Assembly (NCBI RefSeq): GCF_002093975.1
Contig: NZ_KZ084329.1
Coordinates: 204,173 to 268,172, forward strand
Origin: Thermoactinospora rubra
Lineage (GTDB): Bacteria > Actinomycetota > Actinomycetes > Streptosporangiales > Streptosporangiaceae
Reading direction: 5' to 3'
Length of the DNA stretch: 64,000 nucleotides
This document shows positions 52,611-61,220 of this stretch, one piece after another. The notes beneath the pieces were generated by a model that worked only from the letters and a program-made list of their open reading frames with translations, did not search any database and had not been told where the DNA came from. Position numbers and translations under genes: made by a program. Numbering within the stretch: position 1 is the first letter of the stretch; each line of letters starts with the position of its first letter.

Positions 52611-53221
52611 GCCGGTATGTGGTGCCGTCGTTCACCGAGCGGACCTCCTACGGGGTGAAGGAGTCCACGCCCTACACCCGGCTGTTTGAGGACCGGGTGG
52701 TGTTCCTGGCCACGCCGATCGACGAGACCTCGGCCAACGACGTGATGGCGCAGCTGCTGACGCTGGAGTCGATGGATCCGGACGCGGACATCAACCTCTA
52801 CATCAACTCGCCGGGCGGGGAGTTCACGGCGATGACGGCGATCTACGACACGATGCTGTTCATCCGGCCGCAGGTGCACACCGTCTGCATCGGGCAGGCG
52901 GCCTCGGCGGCGGCGGTGCTGCTGGCGGCCGGGTCGCCGGGCAAGCGGGCGATGCTGCCGCACGCCCGGGTTCTGCTGCACGAGCCGCACACCCAGGGCG
53001 GGTACGGCCAGTCCAGCGACATGGAGATCGCGGCGCGGGAGGTGCTGCGCATGCGGGAGCTGCAGGAGCGGCTGCTGGCGCGGCACACGGGGCGCGAGGT
53101 GGGGCAGATCCGGCGGGACCTGGCGCGTGACCGGGTGCTGACGGCCGCGGACGCCAAGGGGTACGGGCTGGTGGACGAGGTCTACACCAGCAGGAAGCGG
53201 TCCTTGGCGGCGGTGGGGTGA
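52607..53221 (+). CDS. clpP: ClpP protease subunit, second of a pair
   Basis: 204 aa from ATG 52607 in an ATGA overlap with the first clpP. Catalytic Ser 100 in [15 protein letters not shown] and His 125 in [10 protein letters not shown]; the N-terminus [37 protein letters not shown] is of the second-subunit type. Both subunits keep their Ser and His, so both rings should be active. The pair is the second large degradation machine in the window after the proteasome. Confidence 0.96.
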   Translation: MSRYVVPSFTERTSYGVKESTPYTRLFEDRVVFLATPIDETSANDVMAQLLTLESMDPDADINLYINSPGGEFTAMTAIYDTMLFIRPQVHTVCIGQAASAAAVLLAAGSPGKRAMLPHARVLLHEPHTQGGYGQSSDMEIAAREVLRMRELQERLLARHTGREVGQIRRDLARDRVLTAADAKGYGLVDEVYTSRKRSLAAVG

Positions 53222-53263
53222 GGCGGGTGCCGCCTTCGTGAGGAGGCGGAGGTGGCACCCTTA

Positions 53264-53291
53264 TTGATCTACATTGTAAAGGCACTAGGTT
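53264..53291 (+). promoter_or_regulatory. Promoter of the YigZ gene with motif copy 4 as spacer
   Basis: TTGATC (53264-53269), 16-bp spacer, TAGGTT (53286-53291), 6 nt before the GTG start. The spacer consists almost entirely of the interspersed motif. Confidence 0.6.
53268..53284 (+). repeat. Interspersed motif, copy 4
   Basis: TCTACATTGTAAAGGCA, between clpP and the YigZ gene, preceded by TGA as in copy 2. It lies in a promoter spacer and so could act as an operator. Confidence 0.8.
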
Positions 53292-53297
53292 AGATGA

Positions 53298-53927
53298 GTG
53301 TCCTCCTACCTCACCTTGAAAACCAGCATCGAGCACGAGATCGAGGTGCGCCGCTCGCGGTTCGTCTGCGCGGTCGCGCCGGCGGGCAGCGTGGGGGAGG
53401 CGCAGGCGTTCATCGCCCGGCGGCGGGCTTTGCATGCGGGTGCGACGCACAACTGCTCGGCGTATGTGATCGGTGAGCGGGTCGCCAAGGGTGACGACGA
53501 TGGGGAGCCGGGTGGGACGGCGGGGACGCCGATGGTGCAGGCGCTGGTGGGGCGTGGGTTCAGTGATGTGGTGGCGGTGGTGACGCGGTATTTCGGGGGT
53601 GTGTTGCTGGGGGCGGGCGGGTTGGTGCGTGCTTATGGCGGGGCGGTGACCGAGACGTTGGATCGGGCGCTGGATCGGGGGGAGGTTGTGCGGATGGTGC
53701 CGGCGCGGTTGGTGCGGGTGTGGGTGTCGCACGATTTGGCGGGGCGGGTGGAGAACGGTTTGCGGGCGTCGCGGTATGCGGTGCGTGAGGTGGTTTATGG
53801 GGCGCGGGTGTGTTTGACGGTGGCGGTGGGTGCCGACGAGGTGGGGGTGTTTAGGGGGTGGGTGGCTTCGCTCACGGCGGGGCGGGTTGAGGTGAGTGAG
53901 GGTGAGTGGGTGAGTGTGCCTGGTTAG
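53298..53927 (+). CDS. YigZ/IMPACT family (UPF0029) protein
   Basis: 209 aa from GTG 53298, probably leaderless. The IMPACT domain is complete: EIEVRRSRFVCAVAPAGSVGEAQAFIARRR...ATHNCSAYVIGE...GEPGGTAGTPMVQALVGRGFSDVVAVVTRYFGGVLLGAGGLVRAYGGAV, then a ferredoxin-like C-domain. Function in bacteria is unclear, possibly ribosome- or nucleic-acid-related. Its stop overlaps the stop of the convergent isochorismate synthase gene. Confidence 0.92.
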   Translation: MSSYLTLKTSIEHEIEVRRSRFVCAVAPAGSVGEAQAFIARRRALHAGATHNCSAYVIGERVAKGDDDGEPGGTAGTPMVQALVGRGFSDVVAVVTRYFGGVLLGAGGLVRAYGGAVTETLDRALDRGEVVRMVPARLVRVWVSHDLAGRVENGLRASRYAVREVVYGARVCLTVAVGADEVGVFRGWVASLTAGRVEVSEGEWVSVPG

Positions 53928-55138
53928 CCTTCCAGGGCGTATTGCATGACGCGGAATTTGGCTTGGGCTTCGGCGAGCTCGGCGGTGGGGTCGGAGTCGC
54001 CCATGATGCCGCATCCGGCGAACAGGCGGGCGCGGGTGCCGTCGATGATGGCGGAGCGCAGGGCGATGCCCCATTCGCCGTCGCCGTTGGCGTCGATCCA
54101 GCCGACGGGTCCGGCGTAGCCGGCGCGGTCCATGCCTTCGAGGGTGCGGATGAGGTCGACGGCGGTGTGGGTGGGGGTGCCGCCGACGGCGGCGGTGGGG
54201 TGGAGGGCGGCGACGACGTCGAGGACGGTGGCGCCGTCGGTGAGGTGGCCGGTGACGTGGCTGGCGAGGTGTTGGACGTTGGGGAGGGTGAGGAGCTGGG
54301 GTTGGTCGGGGGTGTGGAGGGTGGAGCACAGGGGGGCCAGGGCTCGGCGGACGGAGGCGATGGCGCATTCGTGCTCGTGGCGGTCTTTGGGGGAGGTGAG
54401 GAGGGCGGCGCCGCGGGCGAGGTCGTCGGCGGGGTTGGTGCCGCGTGGGGTGGTGCCGGCCAGGACGAGGGATTCGATGTGGGGGCCGGTGCGGCGGATG
54501 AGGAGTTCGGGGGTGGCTCCGATGAGGCCGTCGACGGAGAAGGTGTAGCAGTCGGGGTAGCGGGTGGCCAGGCGGGTGAGCAGGACGCGGGTGTCGATGG
54601 GGTATTGGGTGGTGGCGAGCAGGTCGCGGGCGAGGACGACTTTTTCGAGGTGGCCGTGGCGGATGTGGGTGGCGGCTTGGGTGACGATGTGTTGCCAGGC
54701 GGGGGCGGTGAGGGTGCCGTCGCCGTAGCTGACGTGGCCGGGGTCGCGGAGGGGGGTGGCGGGGCGGGGGTCGGGGTCGCCGATGGTGGTCAGGTGGGTT
54801 TGGCCGTTGCGGCGGGTGAGGATGGTTTGGGGGATGACGAGGACGGAGCCGGGTGAGTTTTCGTCGAAGGTGAAGCTGCCGAAGGCGATGGGTCCGGGCT
54901 GGTGGGTGTGGGCGAACAGCTCGGTGAGCCATTGGCGGGCCCAGGTGAAGCGGTTGGGGCCGGGTGGGATGTGGGCGCGGGCGGCCTGTCCCCAGCCGAT
55001 GATGCCTTCGCCGTGCCTGATCCAGGCATAGGGGGCGGTGTCGGGGAGGGTGGGGAGGGTGCGGGTCAGGTGGCCGGGGTCGCGGACCAGGGTGGTGCGG
55101 ACCGGCAGTGGGCGGGTGGTTCCCAGTGCGACGCTCAC
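53924..55138 (-). CDS. Isochorismate synthase (MenF/EntC type)
   Basis: 404 aa from GTG 55138; minus-strand TAGAGT ends 7 nt upstream, so a longer TTG start at 55198 is rejected. Chorismate-binding motifs: HLEKVVLARDLLATT, FSVDGLIGATPELLIRR, LAGTTPRGTNPADD, SPKDRHEHECAIASVRRAL, LHPTAAVGGTPTHTAVDLI and AGCGIMGDSDPTAELAEAQAKF. It converts chorismate to isochorismate for menaquinone or a siderophore; no neighbouring pathway gene decides which. Confidence 0.92.
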   Translation of the reverse strand: MSVALGTTRPLPVRTTLVRDPGHLTRTLPTLPDTAPYAWIRHGEGIIGWGQAARAHIPPGPNRFTWARQWLTELFAHTHQPGPIAFGSFTFDENSPGSVLVIPQTILTRRNGQTHLTTIGDPDPRPATPLRDPGHVSYGDGTLTAPAWQHIVTQAATHIRHGHLEKVVLARDLLATTQYPIDTRVLLTRLATRYPDCYTFSVDGLIGATPELLIRRTGPHIESLVLAGTTPRGTNPADDLARGAALLTSPKDRHEHECAIASVRRALAPLCSTLHTPDQPQLLTLPNVQHLASHVTGHLTDGATVLDVVAALHPTAAVGGTPTHTAVDLIRTLEGMDRAGYAGPVGWIDANGDGEWGIALRSAIIDGTRARLFAGCGIMGDSDPTAELAEAQAKFRVMQYALEG

Positions 55139-55145
55139 TCGAGAC

Positions 55146-55151
55146 ACTCTA
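55146..55151 (-). promoter_or_regulatory. Leaderless -10 of the isochorismate synthase gene
   Basis: Minus-strand TAGAGT, followed by 7 nt and the GTG start. No ribosome site is present. Confidence 0.6.
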
Positions 55152-55271
55152 TGCGGTAGTTGAACGTGTTCGACTTGGGCCCCCCGGGTGGGTGTCAAGG
55201 GGTCATATGGACTCGGTTGGGTGGGGGCGGTGGTCGTGCGGGGTGGTGGGGTTGGTCTTTACGGTCGGGTC

Positions 55272-56057
55272 ATGGTGGTTCGTGGGGTTGTGGTTGTGGC
55301 GTTGTCGGCTGGTTTGGTGTCGGGTACGGCGGAGCCGCCGCGGGTGATGGCGGCGTTGGGGGATTCGATTTCGACGGGGTTCAACGCGTGTGGGTGGTAT
55401 GTGTCGTGTGTGTCGCGGTCGTGGGCGGTGGGGGAGGATCGGGAGGTGGGGAGCCATTATGTGCGGCTGGGGATGCGGGGTGGGAATCGGGTGTTCGCCG
55501 AGCCGGGGGCCAGTAGTGCGGATTTGGTGGGGCAGGCGCGGCGGGCGGTGGCGGCGCGGGCGGAGTATGTGACGGTCTTGGTGGGGGCGCAGGATGCGTG
55601 CCGGTCGAGTGAGCGGGCGATGACGCCGGTGGGGGTGTATCGGGAGCGGGTGGCGCGGGCGTTGGGGGTGTTGCGGGAGGGGGTGCCGGGGGTTCGGGTG
55701 TTCGTGGCGAGTGTTCCGGATCTTTGGCGGTTGTGGCGGGTGGGGAGGGGGAATCCGTTCGCGCGGGTGTTTTGGGCGTTGGGGAGGGTTTGCCCGTCGA
55801 TGTTGGCGGAGCCGTCGTCGATGGATCGTGCGGATGTGGCGCGCCGGGTGCGGGTGCGGGCTCGGGTGATGGCGTACAACCGGGTGCTGGCGGAGGTGTG
55901 TGCGCGGTTCGGGCCGTCGTGCCGGACGGATGGCGGGGCGGTGTTCGCGTATCCGTTCACGTTGGATCATGTGAGTAAGTGGGATTTCTTTCATCCGAAT
56001 GTGTGGGGGCAGCGGGTTTTGGCGGAGATCACGTTCAAGCACGGTTTCGGGGTATGA
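55272..56057 (+). CDS. Secreted SGNH/GDSL hydrolase
   Basis: 261 aa from ATG 55272; TACGGT ends 6 nt upstream. A signal peptide (MVVRGVVVVALSAGLVSGTA) precedes block I AALGDSISTGFNACG with the nucleophile Ser 32; block III reads VLVGAQDACRSS, with Gln where the oxyanion Asn (GxND) is usual; block V is SKWDFFHPNVWGQ with the Asp-His pair. Two to three Cys pairs (CGWYVSC, CRTDGG) may form disulphides. A lipase or esterase acting outside the cell is likely. Codon use is G/T-rich at third positions compared with the rest of the window. Confidence 0.85.
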   Translation: MVVRGVVVVALSAGLVSGTAEPPRVMAALGDSISTGFNACGWYVSCVSRSWAVGEDREVGSHYVRLGMRGGNRVFAEPGASSADLVGQARRAVAARAEYVTVLVGAQDACRSSERAMTPVGVYRERVARALGVLREGVPGVRVFVASVPDLWRLWRVGRGNPFARVFWALGRVCPSMLAEPSSMDRADVARRVRVRARVMAYNRVLAEVCARFGPSCRTDGGAVFAYPFTLDHVSKWDFFHPNVWGQRVLAEITFKHGFGV

Positions 56058-56135
56058 CGAGCATGCGAACGAGAAGTCCCGTTAGCGGGATGCCCTCGGC
56101 CAACTATTTGATCTTCCGCTCGTCCTGCTTGCCTG

Positions 56136-56157
56136 ACCTGCACTGATGCGGGCAGGT
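56136..56157 (+). terminator. Hairpin after the SGNH gene
   Basis: ACCTGC / GCAGGT stem with a 10-nt loop, followed by TCCGTTTGTT. A second small hairpin, TCCCG-TTAG-CGGGA, lies near 56080. Confidence 0.55.
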
Positions 56158-56224
56158 TCCGTTTGTTGATCACTTCCGCTACGGTTCGTACGGTCCTGAC
56201 CGGGTTGCGGTGTGGAGGTGGTCG

Positions 56225-57240
56225 ATGTCGACCCGGATGTTCTCCGAGGACCAGCTGGAGCGGCTGCGCTCGTACCCCGACATCAGCCGTGAGGATCTGA
56301 TCCGGTACTTCACCCTGACGCCCGCCGACGTCGCCTTCATCGACCCGGGTCGCGGCCGTGGCCCGGGTGATCGATTAGGGCTTGCCGTCCAGCTCGCCAC
56401 GTTGCCCTGGCTGGGGTTCGTGCCGGACGAGGTGAGCTCGGCGCCGCCGGTGGCCATTGATCGGCTGGCCGAGCGGCTGCGGATCGATCCGGACGTTCTG
56501 GCCGAGTACGGTCAGCGGGAGCAGACACGCAGCGATCATCTGCGGTTGGTGGCTGGCTATCTGGGCTGGAAGAGTGCCCCGGCCGGCAGCACCGCGATGA
56601 AGGAACTGGAACAGTTCCTGCTGGACCGGGCCATGGAACACGACTCGCCCGCGCTGCTGTTCAATCTGGCCACCGAGTACCTCATGGCGGCCAAGACGAT
56701 CCGGCCGGGTGTGACGACGCTGGCCAAGATGGTGGCCACCGCCCGGACCAGCGCCACCGCGCTGACCTGGGAGAAGGTGGCGCACCTGCTGACCGATCAG
56801 CTGCGCGCGGACCTGGACCGGTTGCTGGTCTATGACGCCGGGCTGAGGATGACCCGGCTGGCCTGGCTGATCAAAGCGGCCACCGACGCCAGCGCGGCCT
56901 CGGTGAAGAACGCCATCGACAAGCTGCTCTACCTGCGCAACATGGACGCCCACACCCTGGACGTGTCGGAGCTGGCGGCCGAGCGGCGCCGCTTTTTGGC
57001 CTCGGTGGGCCGCCGCTCGACCAATCAGGCGGTGGAGCGCCGCGAGCCGCAGCGCCGTTATCCGATCTTGCTGGCCGTGGTCGCGCAGTCCGCCGTGGAA
57101 CAGGTCGACGAGGTGGTGATGCTGTTCGACCGGGCCGTGTCCGCGCGGGAGTCGCGGGCCAAGTCCAAGACCGACGAGGCGCTGATCGAGCGGGCCAAGG
57201 CGGGTGAGGCCCGTCAGCTGCTTGGGCAAGTGGTCGGCCG
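56225..57240 (+). pseudogene. tnpA: Truncated Tn3-family transposase (N-terminal third)
   Basis: Starts at ATG 56225 with GGAGG 6 nt upstream. About 340 residues match the N-terminal DUF4158 and helical region of Tn3-type TnpA (MFSEDQLERLRSYPDISREDLIRYFTLTPAD; LGLAVQLATLPWLGFVPDE; EARQLLGQVV), whereas a full transposase is about 1000 aa. The DDE catalytic domain is missing: near 57240 the sequence switches to antisense peptidase coding. No resolvase or terminal inverted repeat is visible. Confidence 0.85.
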
Positions 57241-57701
57241 CCTCCCGGCAGAACACCCTGGCCGGCGCCGCACTGCAGGAGCTCGTGCGCTTCGTCGGGG
57301 TGCATGCCGTCGGCCGCGTGCTGGCCGAGACCGCGTTTGACCGGCACGGTGACCGCGTGGGGCGCCAGGGCGCTGAATTCGGCGCAGGCCGGGTCGTCGC
57401 CGCTGGCCAGGACGACGGGCAGGCCGTACGAGGCGGCCAGCAGGGTGTTGATGCCGATTTCGCCGTGGGAAGCGCCGTTGATGCGGACGTCGAGGACGGT
57501 GTCGGCCATGGTGTGGGCGAGCACCCCGGCGGCGCCGGCGCGGGCGTGGTAGCCGACGAACATCGCCACCTGGGCGCCGGCCTGCAGGCAGGCCATCATG
57601 CCCAGTTCGCGGGGCTTGCCGCGGATCAGCCGGGCCCGCCGGGCCAGGTCCCCGGGCAGGATGTTGCGGTAGGGGCCGTGCGCGTCGGCCACCAGCACCA
57701 G
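57235..57701 (-). pseudogene. Internal fragment of an M55 D-aminopeptidase (DppA-like)
   Basis: The minus-strand frame reads VADAHGPYRNILPGDLARRARLIRGKPRELGMMACL, FVGYHARAGAAGVLAHTMADTVLDVRINGASHGEIGINTLL and MHPDEAHELL. Zinc ligands corresponding to His in DAHG, His in GYHA and Glu in GEIG are present, but the N-terminal strand with the first Asp and Glu is absent and the C-terminus runs into tnpA. It is therefore a fragment. Confidence 0.8.
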
Positions 57702-57888
57702 TCGGATCTCGATCGCGCGTACCCGTCCCGCGGGGGCCCAGTTCGGCGGCGTGCAGGGTGAGGGTGTCGTTCACGACGCCGGCACCCTGGAAGTTGTAGA
57801 GCTTGACCTCGCCCGCCTGGACCCAGCCCATGCGCATCCGGTTGGAGATCGAGTAGTGCGGCATGGTGTTGCGGCTGCCGGCCATCAT
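57690..57888 (-). pseudogene. C-terminal fragment of an M6/gingipain-like metalloprotease
   Basis: MMAGSRNTMPHYSISNRMRMGWVQAGEVKLYNFQG, VNDTLTLHAAELG and, after a one-base slip at CCCGCGGG, AGRVRAIEIRL resemble the segment after the catalytic domain of M6-type proteases (W-x-x-GW followed by jelly-roll strands). It joins directly to the DppA fragment. The family call is tentative. Confidence 0.45.
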
Positions 57889-58013
57889 GTCCCTGCCGTC
57901 GACTCGGCCGCCGCCGCGAGGGGGTCATCGGGGAAGTCCGGCGGGGACCAGGCGAGGACGCCCGGCGATCGACGCCACCGGCGCTGCGCGGTGACGTCGG
58001 TGGGGCGGACCAC

Positions 58014-58916
58014 CTATCGGGTGTTCCCGCCGTGCTTGCGGGCGACGGTAAGGAGAGTCTGGACGAAGGCGCTCACCTTGGGGGTCTGTCCGGTGGCCGG
58101 CCACAGGAGTGCGTACTCGAAGGGTGGGGCGTCGCGGAAGGGAACGAAGGCGAGGTCGGGCCGGGAGTAGTAGTCGGCGGCGAGGGCGGAGGTAGGGCAG
58201 ACGCCTTTGCCTGCGCTCACCAGTGAGAGGACTTCTTGCCAGGCGACGGTTGCCGGGCCTCGGGGGATGGGGTTGCCCGCGGGGGTGTGGGTGGGGAGGT
58301 GGTGGTCCAGCCAGTACTGCGGCGGGCCGGTGATCGTGATCAGCTGGACGTCCGCGAGGTCTTCGAGCGAGATGGACGGGCGGGCGGCGAAGGGATGACC
58401 GGCCGGGACGACGAGGGCACGTGGCAGGGAGAAGATCGTGGGCCCGGTGGTGATGTCAGGCTCGTCGACCGGGAGCTCGGTGAGCTGGAGATCGAGTTCA
58501 CGGGCGCGCAGCAGCGCGAACCTGTCGCTGAGCGGCAGCTCCTGGATGTGGATGTCGCAGCCGGGGTGGCGGGCGTTGAACGCGTCGGCGGCCTTGACGA
58601 TGAGGTTGCCGCACCAGGCGGCGGAAAATCCCACCCGCAGCGTACCGGTGATGCCACGGCCGACCGCGGCGGCCTTGGCGATCGCGTCCTGGATCTGCCG
58701 GTAGCCGGGGAGCAGGTCGTCGCGGAACTGCCGTCCGGCCGGGGTGAGGCGCACCTGACGGCTGGTGCGCTCGAACAGCGCGGCGCCGAGGGCGCGTTCC
58801 TGCTTCTTGATGGCTTGGCTGATGCGTGCTGGGGACACGTGGAGCCGCTCGGCGGTGCGGGCGAAATGGAGCTCCTCAGCCAAGGTCAGGAAGATCTCGA
58901 TGTCGCGCAGTTCCAC
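58014..58916 (-). CDS. LysR family regulator
   Basis: 300 aa from GTG 58916, preceded by GAGGGGCCAGG. N-terminal HTH: RDIEIFLTLAEELHFARTAERLHVSPARISQAIKKQERALGAALFERTSRQVRLTPAG; the C-terminal periplasmic-binding-like domain begins GTLRVGFSAAWCGNLIVKAA. It is divergent from the glyoxalase-MFS-hydrolase genes, which it probably controls. Confidence 0.93.
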   Translation of the reverse strand: MELRDIEIFLTLAEELHFARTAERLHVSPARISQAIKKQERALGAALFERTSRQVRLTPAGRQFRDDLLPGYRQIQDAIAKAAAVGRGITGTLRVGFSAAWCGNLIVKAADAFNARHPGCDIHIQELPLSDRFALLRARELDLQLTELPVDEPDITTGPTIFSLPRALVVPAGHPFAARPSISLEDLADVQLITITGPPQYWLDHHLPTHTPAGNPIPRGPATVAWQEVLSLVSAGKGVCPTSALAADYYSRPDLAFVPFRDAPPFEYALLWPATGQTPKVSAFVQTLLTVARKHGGNTR

Positions 58917-58931
58917 CCTGGCCCCTCGATC

Positions 58932-58949
58932 GTAAACCTCTGGGTTAAC
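58932..58949. promoter_or_regulatory. LysR-type dyad
   Basis: GTAAACC-TCTG-GGTTAAC, a near-perfect inverted repeat 15 bp upstream of the LysR start. A second perfect palindrome, CCCTGGCCAGGG, lies at 58980-58991. Both could be regulator sites for the divergent genes. Confidence 0.6.
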
Positions 58950-59145
58950 CAAGCTTACGGGATCTCCCGTTGTTCTGGTCCCTGGCCAGGGCGAATGCTT
59001 GACCTCGTCGCCGGTGTGGTCTCGACCAGTGACGCCGGTGGAGTACATCGAAGGGCGGTCCTAGCATGATCTTTGTTCGCATCGCAGTACGGCGGCGGCC
59101 GTGGCCTCGCGCGCAAGCGCCGATGACCGAGCCCGTGATGACGTC

Positions 59146-59523
59146 ATGAACGTCACCGCCACCACCGTGTCGTTGAGCGTCGCCGACGTCCCGGCCGCCA
59201 GTCGGTTCTTCGCCACCCACCTCGGCTTCCGGGAGCTCGTGGTCGCCGAGGGCATCGTCTGCCTCTGCCGGGACGACGCCGCGGCCGACATCGTCCTGCT
59301 GCCGCGAAGGGACGAGCCGCCCAGTCCGGAGAAGCCGGCGGAGGTGATCGTGTCCTTCACCGTCTCCGGCATCGCCGCCGAGCAGGAGCGGCTGCGCCGC
59401 GAAGGCGCCACCATCACCGAGCCGTTGCGACTGGAGCCGTGGGGTGAGTGGGTGCTGCGGCTCACGGACCCCAACGGCGTCGTGATCCAGCTCGTCGAGT
59501 GGCAGCCCCCGGCGGGCGCCTGA
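59146..59523 (+). CDS. Glyoxalase/VOC superfamily protein
   Basis: 125 aa from ATG 59146; an alternative GTG at 59101 adds residues unlike the family. The VOC pattern is VSLSVADVPAASRFFATHLGFRELV...IVSFTVSGIAAEQERLRREGATITEPLRLEPWGEWVLRLTDPNGVVIQLVEWQ, with paired beta-alpha-beta-beta-beta modules. Such proteins are isomerases, dioxygenases or drug-binding resistance proteins. Position before an exporter favours the last, as inference. Confidence 0.88.
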   Translation: MNVTATTVSLSVADVPAASRFFATHLGFRELVVAEGIVCLCRDDAAADIVLLPRRDEPPSPEKPAEVIVSFTVSGIAAEQERLRREGATITEPLRLEPWGEWVLRLTDPNGVVIQLVEWQPPAGA

Positions 59524-59627
59524 TCCCCGGGCCGGCCTTCGCCCCGCCTGCGTGCATGGCCGGTATTCGTACTTGCACCCGGCTTTCACCCCGAGCGCGC
59601 ATTGCGCACCGTAATGAAGGGACTTCG

Positions 59628-61166
59628 ATGGAATCAAGACAGCAGCGTCACCCGCGCCGGTGGCTGATTCTGGTGGTGCTGTGCTTGAGCACGTTGGTGC
59701 TGGTGATCGACAACATGGTGCTCACGGTGGCGATCCCGCCGCTGGCCGCCGATCTCGGCGCGAGCGCCCAGGACACCCAGTGGATCTTGGAGTCCTATGT
59801 GCTGGTGTTCGCCGGCTTGCTGCTGACGGCGGGCGGTTTGTCGGACCGGTACGGCCGACGCCGGGTCATGGTCATCGGGCTGGCGGTGTTCGGGGTCGCC
59901 TCGCTGGCCGCCGCCTATGCCGGCGACCCGATTCAGCTCATCGCCGCCCGCGCGCTCATGGGGGTCGGCGGCGCGCTGATCATGCCGAGCACGTTGTCCA
60001 TCCTGATCACCGTGTTCGACGACACCGAGCGGCGTAAGGCGATGGCCGCCTGGAGCGCGGTCGCGATGGTGGGGCTGATCGGCGGCCCGGTGCTGGGCGG
60101 GGTGCTGATCGCCTGGTTCTGGTGGGGTGCGGTGTTCCTGATCAACGTGCCGATCGCGGTGCTGGCCATCGTCGCCGCGCTGACGCTGATGCCGGAGTCC
60201 AAGGGCCCGTGGCGCAAGCCCGACCCGCTGGGCGCGGTCCTGTCGGTGGTCGGCATGACCGCTCTGGTCTGGACCATCATCGAACTGCCGGCTCACGGGC
60301 TCGCTCACCCGGTCACGGCCGTCGCCGCGGTGCTCGCCGTACTCGCGCTGACCGGCTTCGTGGCGTGGGAGCTGCGTACGGCGCATCCGATGGTGCCGCT
60401 CAGCCTGTTTCGTAACCGTACCTTCAGCGGCGGCAATTTCTCGCTGACCCTGGTGCAGATCGGCAATGGCGGCCTGCTGCTGGTGCTCACCCAGTACCTG
60501 CAGTACGTGCTCGGCTACACACCCACCCAGGCCGGTCTGGCCTTCATCCCGATGGCGATCGCCTCGCTGTCGTTCAACACGCTGGGCGCCACCCTCGGCT
60601 CCAAGATCGGCAACCGGACTCTCATCGTCTTCGGGCTGACCGTGAGCGCCTGCGGATTCGGCCTGCTGTCCGCGGCCTCCGCCGAGTACGGCTTCGTCCT
60701 GCCGGCCGCCGCCCTGCTCCTGCTCGGCGCCGGCGGCGGTCTGGCGATGCCCGCCGCCGTCTCCGCCCTGATGAGCACCGTTCCCACCGAGCAGGCGGGC
60801 GTCGGCTCCGCCCTCAACGACACCATCCAGCAGATGGGCGCCGCCCTCGGCATCGCGGTGCTGGGCAGCGTCCTGGCCGGCGGCTACACCACCGCGATGC
60901 CGTCAACCGCCCCCGAGCCGGCCCGCCGCTCGATCGCCGACGCCCTCACCACCGCGAGCGCCTCCGGGGACGCGACGTTGGCGCAGGCCGCTCGCGAAGC
61001 CCTCACCACGGCCATGTCGTCGGCGTTCACGATCAGCGCCGCCGGAGTTCTGGCGGCGGCCGTCCTGGCGTTCATCGTGCTGCGCCGTACGGAGACCGGG
61101 ACGCCCCCACCTGCGGCCTTCGAGAGCGCGCCGGAGCGCGAACCCGCTACGGCCACCCACTCCTGA
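59628..61166 (+). CDS. MFS multidrug exporter, DHA2 (EmrB/QacA) type
   Basis: 512 aa from ATG 59628, with GAAGGG 6 nt upstream. Fourteen predicted helices; VLVIDNMVLTVAIPPLAADLGAS in helix 1, GGLSDRYGRRRVMVIGL (motif A) and AMVGLIGGPVLGGVLIAWFWWGAVFLINVP (motif C region) mark the DHA2 group. It is the second DHA2 exporter in the window and unrelated in context to the one at 23129. Confidence 0.93.
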   Translation: MESRQQRHPRRWLILVVLCLSTLVLVIDNMVLTVAIPPLAADLGASAQDTQWILESYVLVFAGLLLTAGGLSDRYGRRRVMVIGLAVFGVASLAAAYAGDPIQLIAARALMGVGGALIMPSTLSILITVFDDTERRKAMAAWSAVAMVGLIGGPVLGGVLIAWFWWGAVFLINVPIAVLAIVAALTLMPESKGPWRKPDPLGAVLSVVGMTALVWTIIELPAHGLAHPVTAVAAVLAVLALTGFVAWELRTAHPMVPLSLFRNRTFSGGNFSLTLVQIGNGGLLLVLTQYLQYVLGYTPTQAGLAFIPMAIASLSFNTLGATLGSKIGNRTLIVFGLTVSACGFGLLSAASAEYGFVLPAAALLLLGAGGGLAMPAAVSALMSTVPTEQAGVGSALNDTIQQMGAALGIAVLGSVLAGGYTTAMPSTAPEPARRSIADALTTASASGDATLAQAAREALTTAMSSAFTISAAGVLAAAVLAFIVLRRTETGTPPPAAFESAPEREPATATHS

Positions 61167-61220
61167 CCCGGCCTTCCCCCCTTCGACAACCTTCTTTCGA
61201 CAACCATTGAGGAGAGACAG

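Noticed and set aside
53906..54856. 316-codon Gly/Val/Asp-rich plus-strand frame
   Set aside because: Antisense to isochorismate synthase, produced by the strong G bias of the plus strand.
56057..56224. Terminal inverted repeat of the Tn3 element
   Set aside because: No GGGG-type 38-bp end could be recognised upstream of tnpA; only small hairpins are present.
57204..57761. Plus-strand frame of 185 codons in the decayed region
   Set aside because: It is the antisense shadow of the D-aminopeptidase fragment.
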